From contig NZ_CP109434.1 of assembly GCF_036227105.1 (NCBI RefSeq), forward strand, positions 997,001 through 1,061,000: a DNA stretch of 64,000 nucleotides, read 5' to 3'. The position numbers and the translations under genes were made by a program. Shown piece after piece: positions 24,341 through 32,849 of this stretch. The notes under the pieces were generated by a model that was not told the DNA's origin, searched no databases, and saw nothing but the letters and a program-made list of their open reading frames with translations. How positions within the stretch are numbered: the stretch's first letter is position 1; each line of letters begins with the position of its first letter. The stretch comes from Amycolatopsis sp. NBC_01488 (lineage in GTDB: Bacteria > Actinomycetota > Actinomycetes > Mycobacteriales > Pseudonocardiaceae).

Positions 24341-24367
24341 TTTACAACGTTGTTCCAACGATGTAAA
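24341..24367. promoter_or_regulatory. LacI-type operator in divergent promoter region
   Basis: TTTACAACGTTG and CAACGATGTAAA flank TTC, giving 12-bp arms with a single mismatch (27 bp overall). The left half itself contains the perfect palindrome ACAACGTTGT with the central CG typical of LacI operators, so two overlapping readings are possible. It is 52 bp from the LacI start and 77 bp from the importer start. Confidence 0.7.
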
Positions 24368-24443
24368 AAGTACCTCAAGGCTCCCGCGGTGACTCCGATC
24401 ACCCCGGTGAGCGGGCCCCACCGTCGCTGCCCGAGGAGTCGTC

Positions 24444-25520
24444 GTGCCGCTGTCCACCCGTCCCCGCCTGGTCCTGGTCACCGCGGCCGCCGCCGCGCTC
24501 ACCCTCACCTCCTGCACCAGCCGGGAAGAGACCCCGGCCGCCCCCTCCAGCGGCGGCGGGCCGGCCGCGTCCGCGCAGTCCGCCGCCCCGAGCGCCGACG
24601 GCTGCACCCTCGACAAGACCGGTTACCCCAAGGTCGACCTGAAGACCGCGGTGGTCGGTTTCTCACAGTCCGAAAAGGAAGCCAATCCCTTCCGGATCGC
24701 CGAGACGCAGTCCATTCGCGACGAAGCCGCCAAGCTCGGCATCGCGAGCGACAAGCTGCTCGTCACCAACGCCCAGAGCGACCTGAACAAGCAGATCAGC
24801 GACATCAAGTCGATGCTCGACCGCGGCGCCCAGCTGCTCGTCGTCGCGCCGCTGAACTCCGACGGCCTCCAGCCCGCCCTCGACGCGGCGAAGGCCAAGA
24901 AGGTCCCGGTCGTCACCATCGACCGCAAGGTGACGTCGCAGCCCTGCACCGACTACCTGACCTTCATCGGCTCGAACTTCGTCGAACAGGGCAAGCGCGC
25001 GGCGCAGGAGATGGCGCGCGTCACCGGCGGCACCGGCAAGGTCGCCATCCTGCTCGGCTCCTCCGGCAACAACGTGACCACCGACCGCACCAAGGGCTTC
25101 AAGGACGAGCTCGCGAAGACGGCCGGCCTCAGCGTGGTCGCCGAGCAGACCGGCGAGTTCGACCGGTCCAAGGGCCAGGCCGTGATGGAGCAGCTCATCC
25201 AGAGCCACCCGGACATCACCGCCGTGTACGCCGAAAACGACGAAATGGGTGTCGGCGCGGTCAACGCGCTCAAGACAGCGGGCAAGACGCCGGGCAAGGA
25301 CGTCAAGGTCGTCTCGATCGACGGCACCCGCAACGCCGTGCAGCTCATCGCCGACGGCAGCTACAACGCCGTGATCGAGTCCAACCCGCGCTTCGGCCCG
25401 CTGGCGTTCCAGACGCTGCAGAAGTTCGAGAGCGGCGAGGCGATCCCGGCGAGCATCGTGATCACCGACGACCAGTACGACGAGACCAACGCCGCGCAGA
25501 AGGTCGGGAACGCGTACTGA
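24444..25520 (+). CDS. Sugar-binding lipoprotein of CUT2-type importer (YtfQ-like)
   Basis: 358 residues. Lipoprotein signal with ALTLTSC and Cys at about residue 27, then a Ser/Gly/Ala linker. The mature part is a ribose/galactofuranose-binding type fold (Peripla_BP_4): VGFSQSEKEANPFRIAETQS, ITAVYAENDEMGVGAVNALK and VKVVSIDGTRNAVQLIADG. These match the order seen in YtfQ, the galactofuranose-binding protein of E. coli, from memory of that family. GTG at 24444 has GAGGAG 6 nt upstream. First gene of a four-gene importer; the next gene begins in its stop codon. Confidence 0.9.
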   Translation: MPLSTRPRLVLVTAAAAALTLTSCTSREETPAAPSSGGGPAASAQSAAPSADGCTLDKTGYPKVDLKTAVVGFSQSEKEANPFRIAETQSIRDEAAKLGIASDKLLVTNAQSDLNKQISDIKSMLDRGAQLLVVAPLNSDGLQPALDAAKAKKVPVVTIDRKVTSQPCTDYLTFIGSNFVEQGKRAAQEMARVTGGTGKVAILLGSSGNNVTTDRTKGFKDELAKTAGLSVVAEQTGEFDRSKGQAVMEQLIQSHPDITAVYAENDEMGVGAVNALKTAGKTPGKDVKVVSIDGTRNAVQLIADGSYNAVIESNPRFGPLAFQTLQKFESGEAIPASIVITDDQYDETNAAQKVGNAY

Positions 25521-27085
25521 TGACGGCAGCCACCGAAGAGGACGTCGCCATGACGACCGCACCGGTGCTCGAGGTGGCCGGGGTGACCAAGCGGTTCCCC
25601 GGCACCCTCGCCCTCGACGACGTCAGCTTCGCGCTGCGACCCGGTGAGGTCCACGCGCTGGTCGGCGAGAACGGCGCGGGCAAGTCCACGCTGATCAAGG
25701 TGCTCACCGGCGTCTACCAGCCCGACGAGGGCGAGGTGCGCCACTTCGGCGAGCCGGTGACGTTCAAGCGGCCGATCGACGCGCAGCGGGCCGGGATCTC
25801 CACGATCTACCAGGAGGTCAACCTCGTCCCGCTGATGAGCATCGCCGGCAACGTCTTCCTCGGCCGCGAGCCGCGCACTCGCACGGGGCTCGTCGACTGG
25901 GCCAAGATGTACGCCGACGCCCGCGAGCTGCTCAAGGGCTACGGCATCGACGACGACGTCAAGCGCCCGCTGCACACCCTGGGTGTCGGCGCGCAGCAGA
26001 TGGTCGCCCTCGCCCGCGCGGTCTCGACCGACGCCAAGGTCGTCATCATGGACGAGCCGACGTCGTCGCTCGAGCCGCGCGAGGTCGAGACGCTCTTCGA
26101 GGTGTTGAACAGACTGCACTCGGAAGGCATCGCGATCGTCTACGTCAGCCACCGGATGGACGAGCTGTACCGGGTCTGCGACAGCGTCACCGTGCTGCGC
26201 GACGGCCGGGTCGTCCACAGTGGACCGCTGGCCACCCTGCCGCGCATCGAGCTCGTGTCCAAGATGCTCGGCCGGGAGATCAAGCAGATCCGCGAAGAAG
26301 GCGTCACGGCGTTCGGCGAGGAACACGACATCGAGCGCGAACCGCTGCTCAAGGCGGAAAACCTCAGCGGGATGCGGAAGCTGCACGACGTCTCGGTGAG
26401 CATCCGGCCCGGCGAGGTCGTCGGCCTTGCCGGGCTGCTCGGCTCCGGCCGCAGCGAGACCGCGCGGGCGATCGTCGGCGCGTTCCCGCTGGACGGCGGC
26501 AGCGTCCTCCTGGCCGGGAAACCGTTGCGCAGGGGGAAAATCAAGGCCGCCATGCGGGCCGGGATCGCGCTGCTGGCCGAGGACCGCAAGACCGACGGGA
26601 TCATCCCGAACCTGTCCGTGCGCGAGAACATCGTGCTCGCCGCGCTGCCGACGCTTTCGCCGTTCGGCCTGGTCAGCAAGGCCAAGCAGGACAAGATCGT
26701 GAAGATCTTCATGGAGCGCCTGCGGATCAAGGCCGCGAGTCCCGAACAGAAGGTCTCCGAGCTGTCGGGCGGCAACCAGCAGAAGGTGCTGCTCGCCCGG
26801 TGGCTGGCCACCGGGCCGAAGATCCTGCTGCTCGACGAGCCGACCCGCGGCATCGACGTCGGCGCCAAGGCCGAGGTCCAGGCCCTGATCGACGAACTCG
26901 CGCAGGAAGGGCTCGGCGTGCTGCTCATCTCGTCCGAGCTGGAAGAGTTGATCGACGGCTCCGACCGCGTGGTCGTCCTCCGTGACGGCTCGGTCGTCGG
27001 CGAGCTCACTAGGAGCGGCGTTGACCGGATCACCGAGGAAAACGTACTGACCGCGATCGCAGCGGAGGGTGACAACGATGTCTAG
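25520..27085 (+). CDS. Sugar ABC transporter ATP-binding protein, double-domain CUT2 type
   Basis: 521 residues with two ABC domains. The first has Walker A GENGAGKST, Walker B VVIMDEPTSSL and a diverged signature (LGVGAQQMVALARA). The second has a non-canonical Walker A GLLGSGRSE, signature LSGGNQQKVLLARW and Walker B ILLLDEPTRGID. This asymmetry, with a degenerate second nucleotide site, is normal for RbsA/MglA/YtfR proteins. The ATG at 25520 overlaps the upstream stop (TGATG); an ATG at 25550 is an alternative. It energises the two permeases that follow. Confidence 0.94.
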   Translation: MTAATEEDVAMTTAPVLEVAGVTKRFPGTLALDDVSFALRPGEVHALVGENGAGKSTLIKVLTGVYQPDEGEVRHFGEPVTFKRPIDAQRAGISTIYQEVNLVPLMSIAGNVFLGREPRTRTGLVDWAKMYADARELLKGYGIDDDVKRPLHTLGVGAQQMVALARAVSTDAKVVIMDEPTSSLEPREVETLFEVLNRLHSEGIAIVYVSHRMDELYRVCDSVTVLRDGRVVHSGPLATLPRIELVSKMLGREIKQIREEGVTAFGEEHDIEREPLLKAENLSGMRKLHDVSVSIRPGEVVGLAGLLGSGRSETARAIVGAFPLDGGSVLLAGKPLRRGKIKAAMRAGIALLAEDRKTDGIIPNLSVRENIVLAALPTLSPFGLVSKAKQDKIVKIFMERLRIKAASPEQKVSELSGGNQQKVLLARWLATGPKILLLDEPTRGIDVGAKAEVQALIDELAQEGLGVLLISSELEELIDGSDRVVVLRDGSVVGELTRSGVDRITEENVLTAIAAEGDNDV

Positions 27086-28040
27086 CGCCACCCTGACCAG
27101 AACACCGGACCGCGCGAAAGTCACGGCGTGGCTGCAGAACTACGGTGTCTACCTGGCCGTCGTCGTGCTGCTGCTGTTCAACGTCGTGTTCACCGAGAAC
27201 TTCCTGTCCGCGGTCAACTTCCGCACCCAGCTGGTGCAGGCGGCGCCGGTCTGCGTCGTCGCGCTCGGCATGGCGCTGGTGATCGGCACCGAGGGCATCG
27301 ACCTGTCGGTCGGCTCGGTGATGTCGATCGCCGCCGCGCTCATCCCGCTCTACCTGGGCGCGGGCCCGCTGACGGCGATCATCGTCGCGGTCATCGCGGG
27401 CGTCGTGTCGGGCTTGTTCAGCGGATACCTGGTGGCCTACCTGGGCATCCAGCCGATCATCGCGACCCTGGCCTTGCTGGTCGGCGGGCGCGGGCTCGCG
27501 CTGGTGATCGCGCACGGCCAGCTCGTCCAGCTGCACAACCAGGACTTCCTGGAGCTGGGCACCGGCGACCTCCTGGGCGTGCCGATCATGGTCATCATCG
27601 CGGGCGTGCTCGCGGTGCTCGCCGGGCTGGTCGTCCAGCGCACGACGTTCGGGCGGCACCTGGTCGCGGTCGGCGGCAACCGCGCCGCCAGCACTCTGGC
27701 CGGGCTGCCGGTGAAGCGCGTGCTCATCAGCGTCTACGTCATCTCCGGGGCGCTGGCCGCGGTGGCCGGCGTGCTGGCGACGTCGCGGCTGGCCGCCAGC
27801 GACCCGAGCGACGTCGGCCTGCTCATGGAGCTGTCGGCGATCACCGCGGTCGTCGTCGGCGGCACCCCGCTGACCGGCGGCCGGGTCCGCGTGCTCGGCA
27901 CCGTGTTCGGCGCCCTGCTCATGCAGCTCGTCCAGGCGACCCTGATCAAGCACAACCTGCCGGACTCCACCGCGCAGATGGTCCAGGCGGCCATCATCGT
28001 CGTCGCGGTCTACGTCGCGCGCGAGCGGAGCAGCCGATGA
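27078..28040 (+). CDS. Sugar ABC transporter permease (YtfT-like)
   Basis: 320 residues, about eight to ten hydrophobic segments of the ribose-permease family. The conserved ALGMALVIGTEGIDLSVGSV motif sits near residue 65, and GTPLTGGRV near residue 275. ATG at 27078 has GGAGGG 8 nt upstream and overlaps the ATPase gene by 8 nt. One of two distinct permeases in the operon, which suggests a heterodimeric channel as in YtfT-YjfF. Confidence 0.92.
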   Translation: MSSATLTRTPDRAKVTAWLQNYGVYLAVVVLLLFNVVFTENFLSAVNFRTQLVQAAPVCVVALGMALVIGTEGIDLSVGSVMSIAAALIPLYLGAGPLTAIIVAVIAGVVSGLFSGYLVAYLGIQPIIATLALLVGGRGLALVIAHGQLVQLHNQDFLELGTGDLLGVPIMVIIAGVLAVLAGLVVQRTTFGRHLVAVGGNRAASTLAGLPVKRVLISVYVISGALAAVAGVLATSRLAASDPSDVGLLMELSAITAVVVGGTPLTGGRVRVLGTVFGALLMQLVQATLIKHNLPDSTAQMVQAAIIVVAVYVARERSSR

Positions 28041-29017
28041 CCGCCACCACCACCCAGCCGAACGCGTCGGGCGCCGCGTTCGCCGGCGTCCTGCAGCGTC
28101 AGGGCGCGGCCGTCGTGCTCGTGCTCGGTGTCGCTGCCGCCTGGTTCGCGTTCCCGCACTTCGGCACCGCGGACAACCTGCGCAGCCTGGTGCTGCAAGG
28201 CTCGTTCCTCGCGGTGATCGCGCTGGGCATGACGTTCGTGATCATCTCCGGCGGCATCGACCTGTCGGTCGGTTCGAACTACGCGCTCGGCGGCGTCCTC
28301 GCCGCGTACGGCGCGCAGTACGGGCTGGTCGTCGCGATCCTCCTGCCGCTGGCGGTGTGTTCGCTGATCGGGCTGGTCAACGGCCTGCTCATCGCCCGCA
28401 CCGGAATGGCGCCGTTCATCGTCACCCTGGCGTCGCTGCTGTTCGCCCGAGGACTCTTGCTGGCCCTGACGTCCGAAGGCTCGACGACGTACAAGGTGGA
28501 ACCCGGCTCGGCCTTCCTCTGGCTCGGGCAGGGCACCATCTTCGGCATCGGCGTCCCGGTGTACCTGACGCTGGTGCTGTTCGCGCTCGGCGGGCTGCTG
28601 CTGCGCCGCACCCGGTTCGGCCAGTCGGTGTTCGCCATCGGCGGCGCCGAGCAGTCCGCGCTGCTCATGGGCCTTCCGGTGGCGCGCACCAAGATCAGCC
28701 TCTACACGCTCAGCGGCGCGCTGGCCGGGTTCGCCGGCGTCCTCACCGCCGCGTACCTGCAGTCCGGCGTCACGGTGATCGGCGTCGGCACCGAACTGGA
28801 CGCGATCTCGGTCGTCGTCATCGGCGGCACGCTGCTCACCGGCGGCGCCGGGACGATCGTCGGCACCCTCGTCGGCGTGCTGCTGCGCACGCTGATCCAG
28901 AACGTCATCAACCAGATCGGCACCCTCGATTCCAACTACCAGACGGTGGTGAGCGGGGCCTTCCTGCTCGTCGTCGTGGTGATCCAGCGCCTGCTGGCGC
29001 GCTCCCGTACCCGCTGA
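28037..29017 (+). CDS. Sugar ABC transporter permease (YjfF-like)
   Basis: 326 residues, second ribose-family permease. LGMTFVIISGGIDLSVGS lies near residue 66 and GGTLLTGGAGTIVGT near 265. ATGA overlap with the first permease. It carries a C-terminal hydrophobic helix (LLVVVVIQRLLARS). The operon runs on to the GH2 gene 28 nt downstream. Confidence 0.92.
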   Translation: MTATTTQPNASGAAFAGVLQRQGAAVVLVLGVAAAWFAFPHFGTADNLRSLVLQGSFLAVIALGMTFVIISGGIDLSVGSNYALGGVLAAYGAQYGLVVAILLPLAVCSLIGLVNGLLIARTGMAPFIVTLASLLFARGLLLALTSEGSTTYKVEPGSAFLWLGQGTIFGIGVPVYLTLVLFALGGLLLRRTRFGQSVFAIGGAEQSALLMGLPVARTKISLYTLSGALAGFAGVLTAAYLQSGVTVIGVGTELDAISVVVIGGTLLTGGAGTIVGTLVGVLLRTLIQNVINQIGTLDSNYQTVVSGAFLLVVVVIQRLLARSRTR

Positions 29018-29045
29018 ACCCTGTCCCCTACCCGGAGGTTCAACG

Positions 29046-31541
29046 ATGTTCCGCCCTGCCCGAAAAACCCGGAGATGGCTGACCGCCGCCGCGGCGTTCG
29101 CCGTCGCGGTCGCCGGCCTCGGCACCGCGCCGGCGGCGAGTGCCGCCGATGCTCCCCAGTGGCAACGGCTGACGCCGCCGCTGTCGACGCCCTGGACCAA
29201 GGACGTCTCCCCCACCAACGCCCTGCCCGACTACCCGCGGCCGCAGCTGACCCGCGACCAGTGGCAGAACCTCAACGGCGTCTGGGAGTTCGCCAAGGCG
29301 ACCCCCGGTGAGGCGGCGCCGATCGGCAAGACGCTCGGCGAGCGCATCCTCGTGCCGTACCCGGTCGAGTCCGCGCTATCCGGGATCATGCGCCACGAGA
29401 CGAACATGTGGTACCGCCGCACGTTCGAGGTCCCGAAGAACTGGCAGATCGGCAAGGGACAGCGGCTGCAGCTGCACTTCCAGGCCGTCGACTACGACGC
29501 CACGATCATCGTCAACGGCAAGACCGTGACGCGGCACACCGGCGGCTACGACGCGTTCTCCGTCGACGTCACCGACGCCCTGACCACGGCGAAGACCCAG
29601 GAGCTCGTCGTCGGCGTCGCCGACCCGAACGACCAGGGCGGGCAGCCGCTCGGCAAGCAGCGCCAGCCCGGCGACGGCATCTTCTACACGCCGACGTCCG
29701 GCATCTGGCAGACCGTGTGGATGGAGCCGGTGGCGACCGCGCACATCGACCGGCTCGACCTCACGCCCGACGCCGCGAGCGGGTCGGTCACGGTGAACGC
29801 CGTGGTCGGCGGCCCGGTGAAGCAGCGCGTCGAGGCGATCGCCTACGACCACGGCCGCCCGGTCGGCCGCGTCACCGGTGAGGCGAACAAGCCGTTGCAG
29901 CTCAAGGTGGACAAGCCGCACCTGTGGTCGCCGGACGACCCGTTCCTCTACGACCTGCGGGTCCGGCTGTCCACAGGGGACGAAGTGGGCTCCTACTTCG
30001 GCATCCGGTCGATCAGCGTCGGCAAGACCGCCGACGGCAAGGAGCGGATGCTGCTCAACGGCAAGTTCGTCATGCAGGTCGGCCCGCTCGACCAGGGCTT
30101 CTGGCCGGACGGCATCTACACCGCGCCGACCGACGCGGCGCTGAAGTTCGACCTGCAGCAGGAGAAGGCGCTCGGCTTCAACATGGTGCGCAAGCACATC
30201 AAGGTCGAGCCGGACCGCTGGTACTACTACGCCGACAAGCTGGGCCTCATGGTGTGGCAGGACATGCCGGCGATGAAGGACGACATCGAGCCGTCGGCCG
30301 CGTCGCGCGTCAACTTCGAGTCCGAGATGCACCGGATGATCGACCAGCACCGCAGCTTCCCGTCGATCGTCACGTGGGTGCCGTTCAACGAGGGCTGGGG
30401 CGACTACGAGGTCGGCCGCATCGCCGACGAGGTCAAGTCCTGGGACCCGTCCCGGCTGGTGAACGCCGAATCCGGGGTCAACTGCTGCCGGTCCGAACCG
30501 GACAGCGGCAAGGGTGACATCTACGACGACCACACCTACACCGGGCCGGGCACGCCGATGCAGACCGGCACGCGCGCGGCGGTCGACGGCGAGTACGGCG
30601 GCCTCGGCCTCAAGGTCGACGGCCACCAGTTCGACCCGGCGGGCAGCTTCGCCTACGAGATGGAGCCCGACAGCGCGACGCTGACCCGGCGCTACGGCGA
30701 ACTCCAGCAGCGCCTGCTGCTGGTCGCGCAGCGGTGCGGCGTCTCGGCCGGCGTCTACACGCAGACCACCGACGTCGAGAAGGAGGTCAACGGCTTCTTC
30801 ACCTACGACCGGCAGGTGAAGAAGATGGACTTCGCGGCGGTCCGCGCGGCGAACCTCGCGGTGATCAAGGGCGCCACCGGCGCTCCCGTCTCCGGACCTT
30901 CGGTGCCCGCGGGCACCCCGGGCATCGACGGCATCGCGGCCTACCCCTTCGACGAGAACGCGGGCACGGTGGCGAAGGACGTCGTCGGCAGCCACGACGC
31001 GACGCTCGTCGGCGGCGCGTCCTGGACCGAGGGCAAGAGCGGCTCGGCGCTGGCGGTGAACGGGTCGGGCCAGTACGCCGACACGGGCGCCGCGCTGGTG
31101 AACACCGAAGGCAGCTACAGCGCGGCGGCGTGGGTGAAGTTCAACGCCGTCGGCGACGGCTTCCAGACCGTGGTGAGCCAGGACGGCGACAGCAACAGCG
31201 CGTTCTTCCTGCAGTACTCGGGCGCGGACCACCGGCTGGCGATGAGCTTCGTGGGCACGCGGGCCCTGGCGCCCACGGCCCCGGAGCCGAACCGCTGGTA
31301 CCACGTCGTCGGCGTTCGCGACGCGGCTTCGGGCACGTTGAAGCTCTACGTGGACGGCCAGCTGGCGGCCACGAAGAGCGTCTGCCTCGGCGACGCGTCG
31401 ACGGGCCACACGGTGATCGGCCGCGGCAAGTACGGCGGCAACCCGGTCGACTTCCTCAACGGAGCCGTCGACCAGGTCCACGTCTACGACCGGGCCCTGT
31501 CCGACGCGGACGTGAGCGCGTTGTACGCCAGCGGCAAGTAG
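29046..31541 (+). CDS. Secreted GH2 glycoside hydrolase with C-terminal LamG-type domain
   Basis: 831 residues. Sec signal at 1-34 (WLTAAAAFAVAVAGLGTAPA, then ASAAD). GH2 sugar-binding and Ig-like domains follow (LNGVWEFA, NMWYRRTFEVP). The acid/base is the Glu of VPFNEGWGDYE (about residue 450), and DGEYGG near 517 is the candidate nucleophile region. A concanavalin-like LamG domain occupies about 628-831 (AAYPFDENAGTVAKD to VHVYDRALSDADV) and would bind glycan. GH2 covers beta-galactosidase, glucuronidase, mannosidase and, in some actinomycetes, furanosidases. Location behind a YtfQRT-like importer favours a furanoside substrate. A strong terminator follows. Confidence 0.9.
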   Translation: MFRPARKTRRWLTAAAAFAVAVAGLGTAPAASAADAPQWQRLTPPLSTPWTKDVSPTNALPDYPRPQLTRDQWQNLNGVWEFAKATPGEAAPIGKTLGERILVPYPVESALSGIMRHETNMWYRRTFEVPKNWQIGKGQRLQLHFQAVDYDATIIVNGKTVTRHTGGYDAFSVDVTDALTTAKTQELVVGVADPNDQGGQPLGKQRQPGDGIFYTPTSGIWQTVWMEPVATAHIDRLDLTPDAASGSVTVNAVVGGPVKQRVEAIAYDHGRPVGRVTGEANKPLQLKVDKPHLWSPDDPFLYDLRVRLSTGDEVGSYFGIRSISVGKTADGKERMLLNGKFVMQVGPLDQGFWPDGIYTAPTDAALKFDLQQEKALGFNMVRKHIKVEPDRWYYYADKLGLMVWQDMPAMKDDIEPSAASRVNFESEMHRMIDQHRSFPSIVTWVPFNEGWGDYEVGRIADEVKSWDPSRLVNAESGVNCCRSEPDSGKGDIYDDHTYTGPGTPMQTGTRAAVDGEYGGLGLKVDGHQFDPAGSFAYEMEPDSATLTRRYGELQQRLLLVAQRCGVSAGVYTQTTDVEKEVNGFFTYDRQVKKMDFAAVRAANLAVIKGATGAPVSGPSVPAGTPGIDGIAAYPFDENAGTVAKDVVGSHDATLVGGASWTEGKSGSALAVNGSGQYADTGAALVNTEGSYSAAAWVKFNAVGDGFQTVVSQDGDSNSAFFLQYSGADHRLAMSFVGTRALAPTAPEPNRWYHVVGVRDAASGTLKLYVDGQLAATKSVCLGDASTGHTVIGRGKYGGNPVDFLNGAVDQVHVYDRALSDADVSALYASGK

Positions 31542-31571
31542 GCAACCGGAAGCACTCCTGGCGCGTGTAGG

Positions 31572-31611
31572 CCCGGGGACCGCGATCGCGGTCCCCGGGT
31601 TTCGCGTTTTT
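31572..31611 (+). terminator. Strong intrinsic terminator after GH2 gene
   Basis: A perfect 28-nt palindrome (14-bp arms, beginning CCCGGGGACC, positions 31572-31599) followed by a T-rich run TTTCGCGTTTTT. It closes the importer-GH2 operon. Confidence 0.9.
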
Positions 31612-31750
31612 CAGGGGGTGAGCCTCTTGGGCTCTCGAAGATCGTTCCTGCCCGCGAGATCCGGCGTTCTCGCCGTCGGACGCCGCCGGGAGCTACTCGC
31701 CGACAGGCGACTACCCCGGCAGTGCACGTTCGCCTGGTCTCCGCACACGG

Positions 31751-31781
31751 TTGTCCTGGAGCACGCTCCAGCCACTACCGT
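31751..31781 (+). promoter_or_regulatory. MerR-type promoter with 19-bp spacer
   Basis: The -35 is TTGTCC (31751-31756) and the -10 TACCGT (31776-31781), separated by 19 bp. Between them lies the perfect dyad CTGGAGC-AC-GCTCCAG (31756-31771). An over-long spacer carrying a dyad is the hallmark of promoters activated by DNA-distorting MerR regulators. The -10 ends 7 nt before the ATG of the CMD gene. Confidence 0.7.
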
Positions 31782-31788
31782 CGTCGAC

Positions 31789-32187
31789 ATGACCGAAGAT
31801 CGCTTCGAACGCGGCCGCAAGGCACTGACCGACCTCAACGGCGAAGAGACCGCCCAGCGGGTGCTCGACAGCCTGGCCGACATCTCGCCGAAGCTGGCCG
31901 ACAGCCTCGTCTCGTGGGGCTTCGGCGAGATCTACACGCGGCCGCGGCTGGTGCCGCGGGACCGCCAGCTCGTCACGCTCGGCATGCTCACCGCGCTCGG
32001 CGGGTGCGAGCCGCAGCTGGAGGTGCACGTCAACGCGTCGCTCAACGCCGGGCTGACGCCCGAAGAGATCGTCGAGGCGCTGCTGCAGTCGGCCGCCTAC
32101 TGCGGGTTCCCGCGGGCGCTGAACGCGACCGCCGTGGCGAAGAAGGTCTTCGGGGAACGAGGTCTGCTGCCGGTGGCCGACGCGTGA
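31789..32187 (+). CDS. Carboxymuconolactone decarboxylase (CMD) family protein
   Basis: 132 residues, single CMD domain. DISPKLADSLVSWGFGEIY, LVTLGMLTALGGCEPQLEVHVNASLNAG and EIVEALLQSAAYCGFPRALNA follow the family layout. It lacks the CxxC of the AhpD peroxidase branch, so it is nearer the decarboxylase branch or simply of unknown activity. ATG at 31789 has no Shine-Dalgarno and appears leaderless. It overlaps the next gene by 4 nt (GTGA). The MerR-type promoter suggests induction by electrophiles or aldehydes, as is known for CMD genes under AdhR in Bacillus. Confidence 0.88.
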   Translation: MTEDRFERGRKALTDLNGEETAQRVLDSLADISPKLADSLVSWGFGEIYTRPRLVPRDRQLVTLGMLTALGGCEPQLEVHVNASLNAGLTPEEIVEALLQSAAYCGFPRALNATAVAKKVFGERGLLPVADA

Positions 32188-32849
32188 GGGTCGTCCTCTT
32201 CGGCGCGACCGGGATGGTCGGACAGGGCGTGCTGCGGGAGTGCCTGCTGGACGACCGGGTCGAGGCGGTGCTGGCGGTCGGCCGCTCGCCGCTCGGCACC
32301 GAGCACCCGAAGCTGACCGAGCTGGTGCGCGAGGACCTCTTCGCCCTCGAGCCGATCACCGGGTACGACACGTGCTTCTACTGCCTCGGCGTGTCGTCGG
32401 TGGGCGTGGCGCCCGGGGACTACGAGCGGATCACCTACCAGCTCACGCTCTCGGTGGCCGGCAAGCTGCCCGCGGACACGACTTTCGTGTACGTCTCGGG
32501 TGCGGGCACCGACAGCAGCGAACGCGGCCGCGTTCGCTGGGCGCGCGTCAAGGGGGCCACGGAGAACGCGCTGGCGAAGCTGCCGCTGCGGACGTTCACC
32601 TTCCGCCCCGGCTACATCCAGCCGCTGCACGGGATCACGTCGAAGACCCCGCTGTACCGCACGCTCTACCGCGTCGTGATGCCGTTTTACCCGGTGCTGC
32701 GGCGGTTCCTGCCGCAGGTGGTGACGACCACCGAGGAGATCGGCTCGGCGATGCTGGCGGTCGCGGAAAGCGGCTACGAGCGCACGATCCTGGAGAACGC
32801 CGACATCGTCACCGCCGCCGCGCGACGAGACCGGCCAGCAGGTTCGTGA
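32184..32849 (+). CDS. NAD(P)-binding epimerase/SDR-like (atypical) protein
   Basis: 221 residues. The Rossmann motif is FGATGMVGQGV at residues 5-15, with a shortened core typical of the atypical SDR (NAD-dependent epimerase/HTATIP2-like) proteins. YVSGAGTDSS and an Arg/Lys-rich RVRWARVKGATENAL segment follow, the latter placing a Lys where these proteins have the catalytic YxxxK. Cotranscribed with the CMD gene. Its 3' end runs 41 nt into the convergent TetR gene. Substrate unknown. Confidence 0.85.
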   Translation: MRVVLFGATGMVGQGVLRECLLDDRVEAVLAVGRSPLGTEHPKLTELVREDLFALEPITGYDTCFYCLGVSSVGVAPGDYERITYQLTLSVAGKLPADTTFVYVSGAGTDSSERGRVRWARVKGATENALAKLPLRTFTFRPGYIQPLHGITSKTPLYRTLYRVVMPFYPVLRRFLPQVVTTTEEIGSAMLAVAESGYERTILENADIVTAAARRDRPAGS

